Of a stretch of 64,000 nt of DNA, positions 31,674 through 42,157 are shown piece after piece. Position numbers and translations under genes: made by a program. The DNA is from Tremella fuciformis. Its lineage: Eukaryota; Basidiomycota; Tremellomycetes; Tremellales; Tremellaceae. The stretch spans positions 62,001-126,000 of the forward strand of contig CP136491.1 of assembly GCA_032768795.1 (NCBI GenBank), read 5' to 3'. Within the stretch, counting starts at the first letter, position 1. The number at the start of each line of letters is the position of its first letter. The notes under the pieces were generated by a model, which did not search any database, was not told the DNA's origin, and saw only the letters and a program-made list of their open reading frames with translations.

Positions 31674-33574
31674 TCACGAAGCTTTTTGCCCCAAATGAAC
31701 ATCTAGTATCAGCGCAAACGATCAGATCGACTTACAATAGCGGGTGCGGGCCAACGCGACGCAGCCCAGCAACGTCCCACCCAGTCCCCAATGCAGATGA
31801 CTGAACAGGTCTGCTGTAAAGAGAGGGAGCACGCAAGCCGCAACGGAGCGAGCGGCTGTCGCTGCGGCGATGGCGGCCGCCGAGTAGGGGAAGAAGGCAT
31901 CGACGATGCTGACATTCAGCTTTGTATCGTTGTGAGGTAGGAGACGCACAAGTTCTGGATACTGTGGAACGCCATCATGAGACCACAGGCCACAAAGACC
32001 ATGCCGAATTGCGGCCCTATCCAGTGTGTCTCCGCATTGGCAGTCCACCCCTACAATCAGCCACGTCCTGCAGGCGCGACAGCACTGACCGTGATGAAGA
32101 GGCCGATGGGGAGGAGGCACATGCCTATCTGCGTCATGACGAGCTGTTTTCAGCCTCATCATTTCAACAGGACCCACCCTGTATTCTGGTTGGCCAACCC
32201 CCGCCCCGGAGCGTTTGGTCAGATGCCGGTATATCCTGTCCTGGCAGGTCGCCCCAAGTACAGCCGCTATGCCAAATCCAACCGCTGTGGATCAGCTTCA
32301 TCGCATCAGAGTCGCATCAGAGTCACTCACACAAGCCAATGTACGCCAGCGGGAGGGTATTCAGCGACCACTGATAGGAGAATAAGGGTGGCCGGTCGAA
32401 TGGCAAAGAGCCAAACATAAGGGGGACACTGACGAGGAAGAGGTAGATGATAGCTGATGTCAGCGACGTTGGAGTAGACGACGCACCGTAAATGTAAGCG
32501 TAGTAGGCCGAGAACAGCAAGCAGACTGGGTTGAGAAAGAGCAGGCGGGGCGGCCGTGAGAAGGCGCGGCCAAAGACCGCCTTGGCGTCTTGGCGGGACA
32601 CCATGGCTTTCATCCATGCCAGATTGCGGAAGAACCGTTGTGGCGAGATTCGTTGAAGGAAGGAGTCTGCTTCGACCTGGGGATGGAGCACTTGATACCC
32701 GAGGACCTTTTCGATTGTACTGGACTCAGCCCAGCTTCAGGGCTGGACTCACGGAGCGTGTGTCTCTTCTGTCGTAAACACGAAGGCAACAAAATTGGCA
32801 AATGACATGATGGTGATGGTCCAGAAGTCCCAACGCCAGCCGGCATTGAGGATCCAGTAGCCAATCATGCTGCCGATGACTGGACCGGCCTAACATTAGC
32901 CAGGTTGATGCTAGCAACACACCATAGGTCCCAGGCCGTATATGGACATCGGTCGCCCTCGCTCGGTAGGATCCCACACCTGCTATCAGACCAATATCAA
33001 TCGTGCGCAACAACCTCACGTCTGCTATCGTTGCGACCCCTAAGGACGGCGCGGTCGAGCCGAACATTCCGCCAAAGCTGAGGTCAGCGGGGCCGATAGT
33101 TGGTTTTCACCCACAATCTGAGGACGATCAATGAGGCCATACTACCATCAGCACAGGTCATCCGTTGCGCACTCACTTCTGGCTTGTCGCTGTACCGAGG
33201 CAGAATAGACCGTACGGGACGAGACTCAAAAGGTACGCCGTCTGGCGCCCGTACAGCTCAGATAACGGGGCGGACAAGAACGGCCCACAGCCCAAGCCCA
33301 GGACATACGTCGATATAGGTAGCACGCCGACCTTGTCATTCGACTCGGCGAACTCTTGCATGATGGCATGAATGCCAGGTACACCGATGGAACTCCCACA
33401 GGTCGAGATGAACGATGTCAGAGACACCATGAGCGTGATGCGCCATTTCTTGGACCTGGACCAATTACGCGGATTGGCGGGCGAGGTCGCAAAGTTGTCG
33501 AGCGTCAGAGCAGCCTGCTCTGCGCTCCGTGACAGCGCTGCCTCTAGTGGCGGCAGCTTGTCTTCGACCGACAT
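31674..33574 (-). CDS. MFS transporter, DHA1 (drug:H+ antiporter) type, with a C-terminal frame conflict
   Basis: The start ATG (33572-33574) gives MSVEDKLPPLEAALSRSAEQ, then SPANPRNWSRSKKWRITLMV, the hallmark of fungal DHA1/polyamine-type porters. Further matches are GIHAIMQEFAESNDKVGVLP, GPFLSAPLSELYGRQTAYLL, IADVWDPTERGRPMSIYGLG and SMIGYWILNAGWRWDFWTI. The C-terminal part is FLFSAYYAYIYG-like, then SIVDAFFPYSAAAIAAATAA and HLHWGLGGTLLGCVAL. After that the frame that continues is RTRY and a short tail ending at 31674, while a different frame (PAPAI, then MFIWGKKLRDRFQFQG ending at 31652) matches the family. This suggests a one-base indel near 31745-31760. Eight or so introns occur. Confidence 0.75.
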
Positions 33575-33661
33575 GGCAATTGTGCAAGGCAAAGAAGCAG
33601 TCACGACTTTTGTTCGGGCCGGTCGGCGGACGAGCCGAACCCCGTTCTCGCTACCAAGCTT

Positions 33662-33676
33662 CTAGGCGTCGCCTAG
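33662..33676. promoter_or_regulatory. Palindromic operator candidate, variant copy (CTAGGCG-T-CGCCTAG)
   Basis: A perfect inverted repeat differing from the main form by one symmetric change in each arm, so the palindrome is kept. It lies 88-102 bp upstream of the DHA1 transporter start. Confidence 0.65.
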
Positions 33677-33695
33677 CATCGAGGATACATACATC

Positions 33696-33710
33696 CTAGC
33701 AGCCGCTTAG
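33696..33710. promoter_or_regulatory. Degenerate half-site (CTAGCAGCCGCTTAG)
   Basis: The right arm CGCTTAG is exact; the left arm has three changes. It lies 20 bp from the variant palindrome and abuts the stop of the HAD gene, in the promoter of the DHA1 transporter. Confidence 0.4.
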
Positions 33711-33711
33711 T

Positions 33712-34560
33712 CTACTTTTGGCCAAAGCGCTCTACGATCGCCCTGCCGAGCTCGGCCAGATCCGCGCACACAATGTCATGCTTGCCCCACATGCCCGTAC
33801 ACTCGTAATGTTCATACTCGAGCGTATAGGCCGTATTGAAACCGCGAGCCTTGGCGCCGGCCAAATCCCAAGCGTGAGAGGCTGCTGTCAGCATGCATTG
33901 ACTCGTTTGACCCACCTCCAAAGATCAACGGCTCTCCCGGCAGCTTTTTGCTGAACTCTTCGTACAGAGTCCCATACGTTGCCAGCTGAGGTTTGTGTGC
34001 GCCGACGATCTTCGCGACGTCCCAGATCTTATCAGCGGCAATCTCCAGTCCTGCCTTGCGGAAATAGGTCTTGACGCGTTCCGGCTTGGCCCCCGAGCAT
34101 GCATAGAAGTCGATCCCTCCTGCCTTGAGCGACTCCAGCATCGAAGCAAAGCCCGGTCGAGGTGTGAGGCCCCAGAGGTACTCGTCGAGGATGTAGTCGA
34201 GGTCCTCCTCGGTGTAGAACCCCTGGATGTCTTCCGGCGGCACGCCCGACTGGAAGAGTACGCGTGGTAGGTCGGCTCGCCACCGATCAACATTGGTGTC
34301 TTTTGGCCGTTCTGTGAATACCATGAATGCCGAGTCGCGCTCAACTGTCACGAGCCAGAAGTGGAAGAACAGCTTGGGCGAGAGTCCATACTGAGCCAGC
34401 TTCTTGCCAAGCCGGAGCTCGACGGCCTTTTCCGCCGCCTCGTAGGAGACTGCCTTCAGCCCGACCACTCATCACCTCGGACCACTCACAGCAAGTACCG
34501 ACAATGTCGACTGAGGTCAGCGCTATCTCCCATGAGCGACTCACAGAACGCAGCTGGCAT
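33712..34560 (-). CDS. HAD-superfamily hydrolase, haloacid dehalogenase type II-like
   Basis: The first exons are tiny. The ATG at 34558-34560 (MPAAF) is spliced twice to give FFDIVGTCFSYEAAEKAVEL. This holds HAD motif I (D-x-x-G-T, nucleophile Asp). Motif II is in FYACSGAKPERVKTYFRKAG (Ser), motif III Lys in VAKIVGAHKPQLATYG, and motif IV in the AASHAWDLAGAKARGFNTAY block of dehalogenase-type enzymes, with SHAWD reminiscent of the S-N-x-x-D motif. Family members cleave C-halogen or C-O bonds of 2-hydroxy/2-halo acids, or act as phosphatases; the substrate is unknown. It is divergent from the FAD oxidase at 34689, and a perfect palindrome stands between them. Confidence 0.82.
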
Positions 34561-34611
34561 GGTGGATGAATGGGGAACTCGGGAACGCGGCATGGGTTAT
34601 ATGGCCTTGGA

Positions 34612-34628
34612 CCTAAGCGTCGCTTAGG
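34612..34628. promoter_or_regulatory. Palindromic operator candidate, perfect copy 2 (17 bp, CCTAAGCG-T-CGCTTAGG)
   Basis: A perfect 17-bp inverted repeat in the 128-bp gap between the HAD and FAD-oxidase start codons (51 bp and 60 bp away). It can serve both genes at once. A TATAT stretch near 34599-34603 lies beside it. Confidence 0.75.
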
Positions 34629-34688
34629 TGCGGCCTTAAGTACGCCGATGGTCCGCCAGAGATACAGAGCTCACTTTGCAACTACGAT

Positions 34689-36349
34689 ATGTCCCAATTT
34701 GATCCGACTCCAGAGCAGCCATACAGGCTCAAGCCGTCGACGCTACCTGTCGACAATGCGACCGAGCCGTTCTGGCTGTCGGAGCGATCGCGGCTCGACC
34801 GACACCGTACAACTGAGCAGCTCCCGTCCACTGCGGATCTGGTCATCATCGGCTCGGGCCTCTCTGGAGCCCTGCTGGCCTATAACATCTTGAAGAAGGA
34901 CCCAAAGGTCAATATTGTCATGCTCGAGGCGCGAGAAGTGTGCAGCGGTGCTTCGGCGAGGAACGGCGGGCAAGTCAAGACGGATGTAAGCCTCAATGAC
35001 GAAATGGGAGGGGACGAGGCTGACCGCAGCCTTACATCACTTGTGGGTCAAGCGTGACGATGGAGCTGATGCAGACATTCCTCGTAAAGCCAAGTACGGT
35101 GCGAAGCTCGCCAACGAGCTGGCTAAATTTGAGACCGACCACTTGGCCAAGTACGAAAAGCTCATTGCCGAGGAGCAGATCGACTGTGCCTTTCATGTCA
35201 CCTCAGCCTTCGACGTGTGCTTGACGGAAGGCGTGACCAACGTTGCCAAGAAGTCCTATCGAGAGCGGCTTGCCGATTGGCCTGAGGACACCAAGAAGTT
35301 CCGGGAGCTCGATGATCCGGAAGAGCTGCAGCGACTGAGTCAGGTCAAGGATGGAGTCTGGGGGTGCATGTACCGCGTAGCCAGTATCTGGCCTTACAAG
35401 CTCGGCACGGCGCTCTTGGAGAAGTGTTTCCAACACTCGTCCAGCTTCAACCTGCAAACGACGACCCCTGTTACCTCGATCGACTCAGCACCGGGGCGAC
35501 ATGTGATACATACCGCTAGGGGTGACATCACAGCACCTCGTGTGGCCATCTGCACCAACGGCTACACATCCTCGATCGTTCCCGAACTCACGGAGAAGGT
35601 CATCCCCATCCGAGGCACAGCGTCGTCCCAGCTCCCGCCTCGCCCTCAGCTACCCAACACGCCGTCGTCGCAGGTGTTCCGACCTCTCTTCACCTCGTAT
35701 GCGTTCAAATACGGCGGGGGCCGTGGCGAGTACATGATCAGCCGGCAAGAAGGCAAGAAGGAGATCATTATTGGTGGCGCCAAGGAGGTCTACCTTCACG
35801 ACCCCGCCTTGTGGTACGGGAACACAGACGACTCTGAGCGAATGTGAGTAGCACATGTGCTCTTGTGCCTGCGCTGACCGTAGTCACGGGGCTTATGAGC
35901 ACTTTAAGGGGTACATGCCAGCGCATTTTGTCAACTGGCCCGATGCGACGGGTAACATTGACCGCGTCTGGACAGGAAGTGAGTCGAGATTGAAAAGGTC
36001 GGGCTCAGACCAGTCCTTGGCTATTCGTCTGACAAATACCCCTGGGTAGGTCAGATCCCTTTCAAGCCAGAAGGGCTGTACATCATGGCTGGCTTCCACG
36101 GACACGGCATGTGGTGAGTCGACGCGTATTGGCGACGCTAAGTTCAGCCGGATTCCGGGAACGGCTCACGCATTGAGCGAGCTCATCCTTTCTGGAGCCC
36201 AAGGCCAAGCTGGGTTCAATGTCATGTCTGGGGCTGGCTTGCCGACGCCATACCACTTCACTCAGGAACGGTATGCAGCGCCCGTCAACGAGATATTCGC
36301 GTCTATGGGGTACACCTCGGCTCCCAAGCTGGAGAAGGCGGATGTGTAA
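34689..36349 (+). CDS. FAD-dependent amine/amino-acid oxidoreductase (DAO family)
   Basis: The ATG at 34689 gives MSQFDPTPEQPYRLKPSTLP. FAD-binding motif ADLVIIGSGLSGALLAYNIL is followed by MLEAREVCSGASARNGGQVK, the DAO-family signature (E-x-R-x2-C-x-G-A-S-x-R-N-G-G). Two adjacent introns (about 34988-35030 and 35049-35080) join this to TDPYITYIPRKAKYGAKLAN. Later blocks are YLTEGVTNVAK-like text, ARGDITAPRVAICTNGYTSS and IPFKPEGLYIMAGFHGHGM, which is the C-terminal FAD-contacting region. It resembles gamma-glutamylputrescine/glycine oxidase-like enzymes, which oxidise C-N bonds to give aldehyde or keto acid, ammonia and hydrogen peroxide. The exact substrate is unknown. The shared palindrome links it to the cupin, DHA1 and HAD genes. 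Confidence 0.85.
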
Positions 36350-36366
36350 TGTAGTATGCATGCCGG

Positions 36367-36381
36367 CTAAGCGTCGCGAGT
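36367..36381. promoter_or_regulatory. Half-palindrome CTAAGCG-T-CGCGAGT
   Basis: The left arm and centre match the operator candidate exactly; the right arm does not. It stands 249 bp before the UNC93-like start codon. Confidence 0.45.
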
Positions 36382-36629
36382 TAACTTGGCCATATTTGGG
36401 GCGTCGCACGACTTCCATGCCTGTGTCCACAGCCCCATATGGGGCAACAGGGAATGAAATCGTGGCGTCCGGCCGACCCGCAGTTTCGGAATTCCAGCAA
36501 GCGCCGGCAGGCAAAACAGTGCAGATAAGACGGCGCTAGTGGAGCGAGAAGCGACGGCTCTGCTGCGTCGGGCCTACTTATATGAACTCCGACTTGGGGA
36601 CCAGATCCGCCCATGTCCTCACTGCCACC

Positions 36630-38238
36630 ATGTCCGCGCGTGAGATGAAAGAAGACGAGATCGCCGTCTCCTACGACGAGCCCCTCTCCGAGGAGGCCGA
36701 GATCGACCAGGCCTACCTCTCGTCGTCCAAGTTGACCAAATTCTACCGCAGCGTATTCTTCCAGATGATCCTCTTCAGCTGGTAAGTGCATCCGGATGGG
36801 CTAGTCTGATGACAGTCTGTCTTTTGTGGACCCCGCCATGACAGATGCAATCAACCTGCTTGGCGGTGGGGGTCTGACCACCCCGTGGATCGCCAATTTG
36901 GCTTCCGCACTCAACTACTCGGCCACCTGTATCATGTCGTTTGTCGGCGGCCCGGTCATCAACAAGATCGGCATCAAGTACGCCTGCATGATCTCGGCCA
37001 TCTTCTACCCTCTGTCCGGTACAGGTTACTACGTCATGGCGCGGTACAAGAACCAGCAGTACCTCCTAGCCGCCCGGGTCATCGGCGGCTTCACCAACGC
37101 TCTGCTGTATGTCGGCGAAGCGACCGCAATGCTCTCCTACCCCTACGCCGAAGAGCGCGGCAAGTACCTCGGGATCTGGACCGCGTTCCGCAACCTCGGC
37201 TCGTTGACGGGTGGTGGCATCAACTTTGGCCTCAACCACAACAACTCTTCCGCCGGCGGCGTCTCTTGGTCCACCTACCTTGTCTTTGTCGGGTTCGAGG
37301 CGTCCGGTGTGTTGTTTGCCGTCTTCCTGTCTCAGTCGGCCAAGGTTCGCCGCTATGACGGTAGTCGTGTACCCACCTCAGCCAAGATGAGTTGGGCCGG
37401 GGAGATGAAGGCGCTCTGGAAACATCTCAAGATCCCGAGGGTGAGTCACATGCCAGAGACGCGCTGACGGCAGACCTGGCTCATGTTCCTCCCTGCCTTT
37501 TACTCGTTCTACTACGGCGGCACCTACAACACCTACCTGACCCTGCACTTCTCCGTCCGAGCTCGTGCTCTGTCCTCCCTCATCATTCGTGAGTGGCCAG
37601 CATTCCGAGCAACAAAGCTGACAACAGCCCTTGTCATTGTTGTCACTGTACTCGTGTATGGCAAGTTCCTCGACAACAAACGGATGACCCTCAAGTCTCG
37701 CGCCTGGGCGGGCTTTGCCTTGTGGCTGGTCCCCCAGTGTGCGGCATTCATCTGGACCGGCGTCAACTATGGCCGATGGGGCACGTCGTCCAAGAGCTAC
37801 CACGCCTACGATTACATCAAGTGAGCCCCTCACATTGGCTCACTGTCTCGCTGACGGGCTAGGGACGGCTCCAATGCCTGGGCAGCGGCTTATGTCCCGT
37901 ATCTCTTCATCTACGTCACCGGCTACTGGTGCCAGTTGTACCTCTACTGGGTCATCGGTACCTTCTCGACCGACGTCAAGGCCGGTTCTAGGACTGGTGG
38001 TCTTTTCCGGGCTTTCGAGTCGGCCGGCAGCGCCGTCACCTACGCCGTCAACTCGAAAGAGAGCGACAAGCGCATTCCGCTGTACATCAACTGCGCACTT
38101 CTCGTCGCTGCGATCCCTTCGATGATCGCCCTGATCCGTATGGTGCCAGAGGTGCCGTTCGACTCGGACGACGTGGTGGAGCAGGAGCACCCAATGACCA
38201 AAACGGCTGCAGTATCGCAGCTGACCCCGAATGAGTGA
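36630..38238 (+). CDS. UNC93-like MFS protein, copy A
   Basis: The ATG at 36630 has a CCACC context and gives MSAREMKEDEIAVSYDEPLS; an in-frame ATG at 36582 is also possible. Motifs are FFQMILFS, AINLLGGGGLTTPWIANLAS, GPVINKIGIKYACMISAIFY, GYYVMARYKNQQYLLAARVI, VGEATAMLSYPYAEERGKYL and GSLTGGGINFGLNHNNSSAG, all typical of fungal UNC93/DUF895 transporters. Introns occur at about 36782-36815, 37441-37473, 37588-37627 and 37821-37861. The protein ends in a hydrophilic tail (VEQEHPMTKTAAVSQLTPNE). Substrates of this family in fungi are mostly unknown. A weak copy of the palindrome lies upstream. It is a paralogue of the gene at 42158-43942. Confidence 0.83.
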
Positions 38239-38385
38239 ATGGGTAGGACCTTGTGGTATGAGGGCTATTATGAGACAGGTGGTCAGTATGAGGGTGAAAG
38301 GGTTAGTCGTACTGTTGGGGATTGTAGTATGGCATGATCGGAGGGCGTTGTCTCCAAAGGGTACTGAAAGTTGTGATGCATGAAT

Positions 38386-39249
38386 CTAGGAGGACAATGC
38401 GGCCGTAATAGTCTCGGACCACGGGACGGTAGGTCGGCCGATCAACTTGGAGATCGTTTTTGAGTCGTTGAACAGTCCGCCAGTCTTTTGAGCCGCCTCG
38501 TCGATTCCCGCAAAGATGTTTGCCCACAGCGCCGGGAGCCCATTGTCTTGCAGCTTCTGCACGAACTCGGCCTTCCCTAGCACGACGTGCTTGACTTCCT
38601 TGCCCAACGCCTTGCTGGCTGTCTCCGCGAGCGTGTCATAAGTCATGACCTCGTCTCCTGCCATCTCGAACGTCCCCGCTTTTCCGGTAGCGAGCACCTC
38701 CGCGTCCGCCTCCGCGTAGTCGGCTCGCGCTGCTGGCGAGAACTTGGCGGTAGGCGCACAGGAGAGCTGGACGCCGTGCTTCCATCCCTCAGCGCTGCGC
38801 AGGTAGTTCTCCGTGTACCAGCCGTGTCGGAGGAAGGCGTGGGGAATGCCGAGCTCTGCGAGGATGCCCTCGGTGACGTGGTGGTCGGCCGCGAGGGAGA
38901 GGTACTCTTTGTCGCAGTAGAGGATACTCGTGTAGGCGATGAACTCGACCCCGGCTTGCTTCGCTCCCTCTAGGATCTGGCGGTGCTGCTGCTGGCGCTC
39001 GGGCCCGTTGGCGGAGGAAGAGATGAGCAAGAGGCGCTTGTTGCCGGAGATAGCTTTTCCCCACTCGGACGAAGAGGCGTTGTAGTCGATCTCTTTCACC
39101 GAGACGCCCTTCGACGTCCACTCGGTCGGTACCTTGGAGGCAGAGCGAACAGCGACTGTGATGGTTTCGGGCGCTACGCGACCGAGCAGGCTCTTGATCA
39201 CGAGCTGGCCGAGCTGGCCGGTGGCCGCGGTGACCATGATGGAAGTCAT
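38386..39249 (-). CDS. NmrA-like NAD(P)-binding quinone reductase (QOR2-type)
   Basis: A 287-residue intronless protein from the ATG at 39247-39249; an upstream in-frame extension is poor in family features. The N-terminus MTSIMVTAATGQLGQLVIKS is the GxxGxxG Rossmann motif of atypical short-chain dehydrogenases. LLLISSSANGPERQQQHRQI, ILYCDKEYLSLAADHHVTEG, GIPHAFLRHGWYTENYLRSA and FSPAARADYAEADAEVLATG match the NmrA/QorB family, which reduces quinones with NADPH or senses the NADP redox state. Convergent with the UNC93-like gene. A degenerate copy of the operator motif lies at 39420-39434. Confidence 0.85.
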   Translation of the reverse strand: MTSIMVTAATGQLGQLVIKSLLGRVAPETITVAVRSASKVPTEWTSKGVSVKEIDYNASSSEWGKAISGNKRLLLISSSANGPERQQQHRQILEGAKQAGVEFIAYTSILYCDKEYLSLAADHHVTEGILAELGIPHAFLRHGWYTENYLRSAEGWKHGVQLSCAPTAKFSPAARADYAEADAEVLATGKAGTFEMAGDEVMTYDTLAETASKALGKEVKHVVLGKAEFVQKLQDNGLPALWANIFAGIDEAAQKTGGLFNDSKTISKLIGRPTVPWSETITAALSS

Positions 39250-40115
39250 GCTGTGGGCGATAGGTTGAGGAAGCGCGGGAGGGAGGGGAGGATGGTCATG
39301 GTCGAGTGTGATGAGGCAGCTGATACTTGTACGCGTTGATACAGGTATCATTACCAAGACTGGCTTATTCACCCCCTTTGTTGTACAAGTTCCGGCGGGA
39401 GATGATCAATCACGTCGTCCTAAGGGACGCCGAGATCGGCAGTCCGGCTAGGCACATCAGCAGTCACCATCACGGGATCAGATCTTTCCTCATCCTTTGA
39501 CCAGGGCGTCGTATGAGGCGATCCCCGTGGGGTTGAGAGACCGTGCTGGTCAGCTGGCCGAGGGTGTGGCCGAATGATGAGGGAGCCACAGCAGTCGGCA
39601 GTCAGGTGGGCCGCTATACCCCTGGCTTACGAGATGACCGAGGGCCGAGAGACGCGCATAGCGGCCATCTGTGCAGTGCTGGAGCTTTGAGGGCATTGAC
39701 GTGGGCGACATGACGGACAGTCGGGCAAAGCAGATTGAGCGGGATGCAGGAGTCTGCTTTATATTCGATCGTCCTCGTCAGTGACGTGCGCAGAGCGCGT
39801 ACACCTGACGTCCGACAACACACCGCGTGGAGGCGACATCGGTGCCGACCGACTGCAGTCTCAGGCGACCCCAGTCTCTGGTCAGCCCGTTTACGAAACG
39901 GAGACGGGCTCAGGGGCAAGGTGACTGCCCACGCTCCGGCCCGCCCCACGGACCCTCCGGACGTTGCCCGTAAAGTTTGAGAGGCGTCGTAGGGTCCACC
40001 ACCTCGCCGAACGTTCCGACGGCGCTTATCTCGACTAACGGTTCAGCATCGTCGCTCATGGGGCGGGGGCGGACGTTTGGTCTTTCGGCAACAACGACGA
40101 CGAGCGCAAGACGCG
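39250..40115. other. Gene-free region with two candidate regulatory motifs
   Basis: 866 bases between divergent genes (quinone reductase and Zn2Cys6 regulator). It holds CTAAGGGACGCCGAG at 39420-39434, a three-mismatch version of the 15-bp palindrome, and GAACGTTCCGAC at 40009-40020, close to the motif shared by two glycoside-block promoters. Open frames here lack support. Confidence 0.4.
39420..39434. promoter_or_regulatory. Weak copy of the CTAAGCGNCGCTTAG motif
   Basis: Three mismatches to the consensus; 171 bp upstream of the NmrA-like gene. Could be coincidental. Confidence 0.3.
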
Positions 40116-42035
40116 ATGGCATCAGAGACCGAAGGAGCCCCCTCGCCGGGTGAAGAGCTGCCGCACAAGGTGCGCCGGGACAAACGGGGTCGAGCGTGTC
40201 ATAACTGCCGTCGGGCCAAGATCCGATGCATGCGGTCGGCGGACAAGGATCGCTGTGCACGGTGCGAGAAGCGAAACGAGCTATGTGTGCTGATTGATCG
40301 TACCTATGTGAGTGTATAGCGGGAGTTGGCGGAGTTGACACCAGGATGCGGGGTGGCACGAGCAGGTTGCGTCGGATCTGCATGCTGGACTGGAGCATGT
40401 CGGCAAATTGTCGTCGGCCGTGGCGCAGATTGCTCGTCATCTATCGCTGGATGTATTTGACGAGGGGTTCGAGATACCGCCACTGCGCCAGGGCAGTATA
40501 GCTTCGCCCCCACCCAGTGGGCCCGGAGTGGAGAAGCGCAGGCGCAAGTCTGAGCGGCCTCAAGAGCAGTCCGATAATGAAGGGATCGATCTGTTCAACA
40601 TCCCCGATCTTCTCTTTACCCCGGCGTATCTCAGCCCTACAGAGTCAAGGCAGGTCGATTTTCTGGGATGTCACGACCCGCGACCAAATATCATCAAGAA
40701 GGGGCTCATCGTTGCTAATGACGCAAAGCATCTTTTCACTTTGTAAGTCAAGTCGACCTGACGCTCTGACACCAGTTTCAATCAGCACCTCTCGCCGTTT
40801 CTGTTCGGCTACGATCCAAAGACGATTCCGTACCACCCCGGAGGCTTGACCCATATCACCCCGTTTGTCTTGTCTGCTGCGTGCTTTGTCGCCGCCGAGC
40901 GGTGCCAGGGGTATGGGGGCCTCGCGCCGGCCATGTCACAAGAAGTACACCGCCTCCTGCTGCACTCCCCCACAGAGAGTATAATGGGTATCAGTGCCGA
41001 GGGGGAGGATGAGTGGGACCCAGAGATGGGCATCGGGCCCGAAGAAGTCGTCGGCGCCGCCTACCTCGCATTGTTCTCCTCCGACCGCGTCAGGACATCG
41101 GGCATAGCTCGACTCGCGCACCAATGGGCGGATGGTCTCATCAAGGTGGGTACCAAGAGAGTCAACGTAGCTGATGACAGTGGACGAAGACGGTCAAACA
41201 CCACCAAACTATTGGCGAGGCGATCGGGGTGCTTCCAGCCCCACGCCCAATCTCGCCAGGGGACATGAGCAGATTCTGGCTGCTGTCATACGTCGTACAA
41301 GGCATGACGGATATTCAGTCTTACTGCCCGATGGGCGCATACCCAGACCCGGAGTATCACTGCACTCAGCTATCGACTACCTCGATCGATCAGGGGGACG
41401 CAAGCTTGGTCCAGCACGCGAGGCTATTCAAGGTTCTAGGCGACTGGTACAGTCAATGGGCGACCTCGGATGCTCCTGGAAGAGCGAAGATCGCGCGGTC
41501 CACCAATGCAGCACTGAACGCGTGGATGTCCAAATTTGAGGCGGCGTCGCTACGGCCCGAGGCGCGTCACTTGCTGCAGGTACTGTACGTGTTTGCCAAG
41601 ATGACCACCCACGCGTACTTTGCGCGCTCGACCAACGCCCAAAGGGCTGGACCGGAATGGTCCTTGGCTGTGGACGGGGCGATGGAGTTGATCAACCTCT
41701 TTGGGGGTTTCACGGCTGAGAGACTCTACTGTCTCCCTCCGAGCTACTTCTCCGTGAGCCCTGTTTGGGATGTGGGCGGTCCAGACAGGCTGACGGCAGA
41801 TGCTCAATCAAGCGGTAGAGATTCTCATTGAAGCCAGAAGGGGCTCAGCTTCATTCTGGGCTTTCAGCGGTAAGTCTCCCGCTCCTGGACACAGCTGATA
41901 GAAGCAACGAGTGCACTCGAGCGAATTGCTGTGGCTTTGGAGGAGAGCCCTTTGCCACCTGGTCACGTTGGGCGGAACACAGCCAAAGGGCTGAGAGATG
42001 GGTGTGCTCACTTGAGAGGTCCTGTAGGCACCTAG
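40116..42035 (+). CDS. Zn2Cys6 transcription factor of the glycoside block
   Basis: The ATG at 40116 gives MASETEGAPSPGEELPHKVR. The zinc cluster is C-HN-C-RRAKIR-C-MRSADKDR-C-AR-C-EKRNEL-C, complete and in one exon. After an intron at about 40310-40345 come LEHVGKLSSAVAQIARHLSL (possible coiled coil), GIDLFNIPDLLFTPAYLSPT and a fungal_trans-like region: HLSPFLFGYDPKTIPYHPGG, PFVLSAACFVAAERCQGYGG and GPEEVVGAAYLALFSSDRVR. The C-terminus reads ERIAVALEESPLPPGHVGRN up to the stop at 42033-42035. Such a C-terminal layout resembles regulators of sugar and nitrogen use. Its own promoter contains ACGTTCCG, a motif also found in two promoters of the following block, so autoregulation and pathway control are possible but unproven. 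Confidence 0.84.
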
Positions 42036-42157
42036 ATGCATCCTTTGTCTATGACAACCGCGCTCCTCAGCCACTCAACTCGTGTACGTCACCAGATTCA
42101 CTGAACATACATTCCCCTCTGTACGTATGTACCCTTCCGCACCTCATACAATACCCC

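Noticed and set aside
39614..39949. 111-codon minus-strand frame
   Set aside because: Lies in a gene-free region, has no motif and a composition unlike nearby proteins.
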